DNA of 64,000 bases from Cyclobacterium amurskyense (GTDB lineage Bacteria; Bacteroidota; Bacteroidia; Cytophagales; Cyclobacteriaceae). Within the stretch, counting starts at the first letter, position 1, and each line of letters opens with the position of its first letter. The stretch spans positions 992,001 to 1,056,000 of the forward strand of contig NZ_CP012040.1 in the NCBI RefSeq assembly GCF_001050135.1, in the 5' to 3' direction. Of this stretch, positions 61,553 through 64,000 are shown piece after piece. The position numbers and the translations under genes are program-made. Below the pieces are notes generated by a model, which was not told the DNA's origin, did no database searches, and saw only the letters and a program-made list of their open reading frames with translations.

Positions 61553-61600
61553 ATAACCCGATAAATAGACACCTATTTCGACCAACCTAATTTAGGGTAA
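61553..61600 (+). repeat. Possible decayed copy of the palindromic repeat
   Basis: AACCCG followed by AATAGACACCTATT matches AACCCG followed by AATAGACATTCTATT in the 11110 repeat, with a five-base deletion between and no matching right arm apart from GGGTAA. AAATAG and CTATTT form a small stem. The match is suggestive only. Confidence 0.35.
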
Positions 61601-61650
61601 CTTAAATCCTAAATAAAAATGCATTTTAAGCAGCTTTAAAGCTTCATATA

Positions 61651-61683
61651 TTTAGTATTGTCTCCGATATACCAATATCTTTG
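61651..61683 (+). promoter_or_regulatory. Probable promoter of the yggS-like gene
   Basis: TATCTTTG (61676-61683) is a full TAnnTTTG match. TTTA at 61651-61654 lies 21 bases upstream as an imperfect -33. Transcription would begin about 30 bases before the ATG at 61720. Confidence 0.5.
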
Positions 61684-61719
61684 TTCCAGTACTTGAACCT
61701 GATGTAACCACATTAGAAA

Positions 61720-62403
61720 ATGCAAAAAACTGAAATAAGTCAAAATCTAAAGGAAATAAAAGCCACATTCCTTAACCCTGATTGTCTTCTCGTGGCAGTA
61801 AGTAAGACCAAACCTATTTCTGCAATTCAGCAAGCCTATGAAGCAGGAATAAGAGATTTTGGAGAAAATAAAGTCCAAGAAATTACTGAGAAGGCAAGCC
61901 AATTACCCGATGACATCAAGTGGCATATGATAGGGCATTTACAGCGCAATAAAGTAAAATTTATTGCACCTTTTATTCACTTGATTCACAGTGTGGATTC
62001 CTTGCGATTGTTGAAACAGATTAATAAAGAAGCAGAAAAAGTCAACAGAACAATAAACTGTTTATTGCAAGTTTATATAGCCAATGAAGAGACTAAATTC
62101 GGTTGGGATAAAGAAGAATTATATTCCTTCCTTTTAGGAGATGAGATAAACTCCATGAACAATATTCAAATTGTAGGGCTAATGGGCATGGCTACAAACA
62201 CTTCTAGTGAAGAGGTAATTAGGGAAGAGTTTAAAACTTTAAAAAATCTGCATGACACTTTGAAAAAGCTACCCCTCCCTAAAAATGTTGAAATGAGAGA
62301 AATATCAATGGGCATGAGTAGTGATTACCTGTTGGCTCAACAGGAAGGAAGCACCATGGTAAGGATAGGAAGCGCTATTTTTGGTTTTAGAAATTACAAT
62401 TAA
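61720..62403 (+). CDS. yggS: YggS/PROSC family PLP homeostasis protein
   Basis: This 227-residue cytoplasmic protein has an alanine-racemase-like barrel that binds PLP but does not racemise. K29 in VAVSKTKPISAIQQA is the PLP lysine. FGENKVQEI, WHMIGHLQRNKV, LIHSVDSLRLL, GLMGMATNTSS and MREISMGMSSDYLLA, then GSTMVRIGSAIFG, are the usual motifs. Its role is to keep free PLP low and to hand it to apo-enzymes. It lies 5 bases before a DUF423 gene, so the two are probably one transcript. Confidence 0.93.
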   Translation: MQKTEISQNLKEIKATFLNPDCLLVAVSKTKPISAIQQAYEAGIRDFGENKVQEITEKASQLPDDIKWHMIGHLQRNKVKFIAPFIHLIHSVDSLRLLKQINKEAEKVNRTINCLLQVYIANEETKFGWDKEELYSFLLGDEINSMNNIQIVGLMGMATNTSSEEVIREEFKTLKNLHDTLKKLPLPKNVEMREISMGMSSDYLLAQQEGSTMVRIGSAIFGFRNYN

Positions 62404-62408
62404 TCATT

Positions 62409-62783
62409 ATGAAAACTAGTCATATAATTCAAACAGCAGCTGTATTTGGTGCTCTGGCCGTAATTTTCGGAGCGTTTGGTGCACATGCTTTAGAGGAGCT
62501 TTTAATAAGCACTGGCAGATCGGACACCTATGAAACTGCTGTCAATTATCATTTTTACCACAGTTTGGCGCTTTTAATGACAGGAATTTTATACCAGCTT
62601 TTCCCTGATAAAAAACGTCTTGCATACAGTGCTGTTTTTTTTATAGCAGGTATTATAATTTTTTCAGGCAGCTTGTATTTTCTTTGCTTAAGTCAGCTAA
62701 CATGGCTAGGTGCCATCACTCCTTTAGGAGGCTTGGCATTTATTATTGGATGGGTAATGTTGCTACTCAGTTTTGGTAAATAA
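62409..62783 (+). CDS. DUF423 membrane protein
   Basis: This 124-residue protein has four membrane helices. FGALAVIFGAFGAHALEELL and YETAVNYHFYHSLALL are the DUF423 (YgdD-like) motifs, and the end LTWLGAITPLGGLAFIIGWV is also conserved. Its function in the inner membrane is not known. It lies between yggS and a carboxypeptidase gene, spaced 5 and 16 bases, which suggests a single operon. Confidence 0.9.
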   Translation: MKTSHIIQTAAVFGALAVIFGAFGAHALEELLISTGRSDTYETAVNYHFYHSLALLMTGILYQLFPDKKRLAYSAVFFIAGIIIFSGSLYFLCLSQLTWLGAITPLGGLAFIIGWVMLLLSFGK

Positions 62784-62799
62784 AATTTAAGAAAATCAT

Positions 62800-64000
62800 A
62801 TGAAATTAAAATTTTTACCAGCGATTTTATTATGGCTGTTTATTTTTCAATCTGCTTCAGGACAAGACGTAAAGTCTTCTTTTTTAGGTTTAGATAATTT
62901 AATGGGAGACAATTCTTTTTTTGATAAACACCTTACGGGATTCATGCTATACGACCTTGATAGCCAAGTGGTTCGTTACGAGAAAAACAGTCATTTGTAC
63001 TTCATCCCTGCATCCACTACCAAACTTTTCACCTTCTTCGGGGCCATGATGGTACTTACCGACAGCACAACATTTTTAAGGTTTGAACCCAAAGGGAAAA
63101 GCGTAACCATCTGGGGAACAGGAGATCCATCTTGGAAATACCCAAGACTACCCAATCCAAACATCCGGGATTTCCTAGCTACTTACGACACAATCATTTA
63201 CTCTGAAAGTAATTGGAAAAACGAACCATTTGGTTTCGGTTGGCAATGGGATGATTACTACTATTCCTATGCAGCTGAAAAATCCCCATTACCCCTATTC
63301 GGCAACCTTGTGAGCTCAAAAAACATCAATAACAGACCTGTTTTAACTCCCGATATTTTCAATGTAGTCCATTCAAAAAAAATTGTGAAAAATGTCCAGC
63401 GAAATTGGAGGGACAATCAATTTTACTACAATCCAAGAACCTATAATGGCAGGGACAGTAAAGTACCTTTTATGACCTCTCCGGAAATTTTCGCAACCCT
63501 AGCAAGCAAAGATTGGGGAGTTCCTGTAAAACTTTCTGATTCAAAACTACCTCCTGAACATTTCATATTAAAAGGCATTCCCACTAAAGCGCTCTATAAG
63601 GAGATGTTACTGGAAAGTGATAATTTTATCGCTGAACAATTACTTCTACAAATTTCTGATCAGGTCTTTTTGGAACTCGACAGTGAAAAGGCAATTGAAT
63701 ACATTAAAAAAACTTATCTTTATGACTTACCGGATGACCCACAATGGGTTGATGGATCAGGTCTGTCTAGGCACAATTTATTCACCCCTCGGACGATGGT
63801 TTCCTTAATAGAAAAAATTTACCGGTTATTTCCAGATAAAGAGCTTTTCAGCTTATTGCCTACTGGAGGGAGAACTGGCACATTGAAATTTAATTATTCA
63901 GCCTCGACACCATACATCATGGCTAAAACTGGAACCATCAGCAATAACCACAGCTTGGTAGGATATTTAAAAACAAAAGACAATAAAGTCTACGCCTTTG
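62800..64000 (+). CDS. dacB: D-alanyl-D-alanine carboxypeptidase/endopeptidase, PBP4 type (peptidase S13), cut by window end
   Basis: The first 400 codons are open and run off the right end. A signal peptide (1-20, ending SASG) precedes DVKSSFLG. All three penicillin-binding motifs are present: S72-T-T-K75 with the nucleophile serine, S273-D-N275 in LESDNFIAEQ, and K376-T-G378 in MAKTGTISNN. The spacing between the first two is long because of an inserted domain, as in S13 enzymes. GSGLSRHNLFTPRTMV is also typical. PBP4 trims or cleaves peptidoglycan cross-links in the periplasm. The last residues, about 40 to 60, are not in the window. Confidence 0.9.
   Translation, partial: MKLKFLPAILLWLFIFQSASGQDVKSSFLGLDNLMGDNSFFDKHLTGFMLYDLDSQVVRYEKNSHLYFIPASTTKLFTFFGAMMVLTDSTTFLRFEPKGKSVTIWGTGDPSWKYPRLPNPNIRDFLATYDTIIYSESNWKNEPFGFGWQWDDYYYSYAAEKSPLPLFGNLVSSKNINNRPVLTPDIFNVVHSKKIVKNVQRNWRDNQFYYNPRTYNGRDSKVPFMTSPEIFATLASKDWGVPVKLSDSKLPPEHFILKGIPTKALYKEMLLESDNFIAEQLLLQISDQVFLELDSEKAIEYIKKTYLYDLPDDPQWVDGSGLSRHNLFTPRTMVSLIEKIYRLFPDKELFSLLPTGGRTGTLKFNYSASTPYIMAKTGTISNNHSLVGYLKTKDNKVYAF

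Larger units (their letters stand above)
61128..61719. other. Long divergent intergenic region between susC and the yggS-like gene
   Basis: About 590 AT-rich bases hold homopolymer runs (T at 61381, G at 61502). AACCCG at 61555 with AATAGAC and CCTATT just after resembles the core of the 11110 repeat (see the entry at 61553). TATCTTTG at 61676-61683 is a good -7 box for the plus gene. No gene, tRNA or riboswitch is supported. Confidence 0.55.

Noticed and set aside
1..64000. CRISPR arrays, prophage genes, rRNA or tRNA operons
   Set aside because: No regularly spaced direct repeats, phage structural genes or RNA-gene patterns were seen on reading through the window.

Overview
The window is a 64 kb chromosomal segment of a Bacteroidota bacterium, most likely order Cytophagales and probably Cyclobacteriaceae (Cyclobacterium, Echinicola or Algoriphagus-like). 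Pointers to this are a SusC/SusD pair, the type IX secretion regulator PorX, a cargo protein with a gliding-motility-type C-terminal domain, a fused LpxC-FabZ, a three-gene succinate dehydrogenase with a single membrane subunit, DUF4494 and DUF4296 proteins, and promoters of the form TTG-N20-TAnnTTTG. The family or genus is inferred from gene content only; no ribosomal marker is present. I saw no tRNA, rRNA, CRISPR array, phage or intact insertion sequence.

Layout. 0-4 kb: the tail of a REP-associated tyrosine transposase (Y1/IS200-like), an exported sulfatase, truA and a DUF4494 protein. 4-8 kb: an outer-membrane barrel, a sugar/proton symporter overlapping a fructokinase-type PfkB kinase, and a second barrel. 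8-11 kb: a likely amino-acid uptake and racemisation operon (sodium:solute symporter, GNAT acetyltransferase, COG3457-type PLP racemase). 11-15 kb: sdhC-sdhA-sdhB. 15-18 kb: a 924-residue T9SS cargo protein. 18-26 kb: housekeeping genes (fabD, folK, sppA, an endonuclease/exonuclease/phosphatase protein, valS, ppa).

26-31.7 kb is the most unusual block. Four overlapping minus-strand genes encode a ThiF/E1-like adenylyltransferase, a GNAT-like protein reminiscent of autoinducer-type N-acyltransferases, a 7TMR-DISM sensor kinase, and a REC-histidine kinase hybrid. A divergent single-domain response regulator, paralogous to the hybrid's receiver, faces them. The arrangement suggests a pathway that makes or modifies a small molecule and senses it, and no DNA-binding output is encoded. 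This is inference.

31.7-41 kb: ald, tsaE and porX on the minus strand, then an HD hydrolase, lpxD, lpxC-fabZ, lpxA, an ABC ATPase and two small exported proteins on the plus strand. 41-47 kb: mutS2 with a DUF4296 lipoprotein, then a DUF58 / exported membrane protein / BatA set without MoxR. 47-51 kb: a Tat-exported Gfo/Idh/MocA oxidoreductase, a Tat-type amidohydrolase and a TrpB2-type tryptophan synthase beta chain. 51-61 kb: a giant FG-GAP/ASPIC-UnbV protein, an FG-GAP lipoprotein and a SusD/SusC pair. 61.7-64 kb: a YggS PLP-homeostasis protein, DUF423, and the start of a PBP4-type D-Ala-D-Ala peptidase cut by the window end.

A family of about 50 bp imperfect palindromes lies between genes: two identical copies at 11110 and 18069, a divergent one at 25209, and possible decayed ones at 241, 50737 and 61553. 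Since a RAYT transposase fragment also lies in the window, these are good candidates for a REP/RAYT system of this genome.
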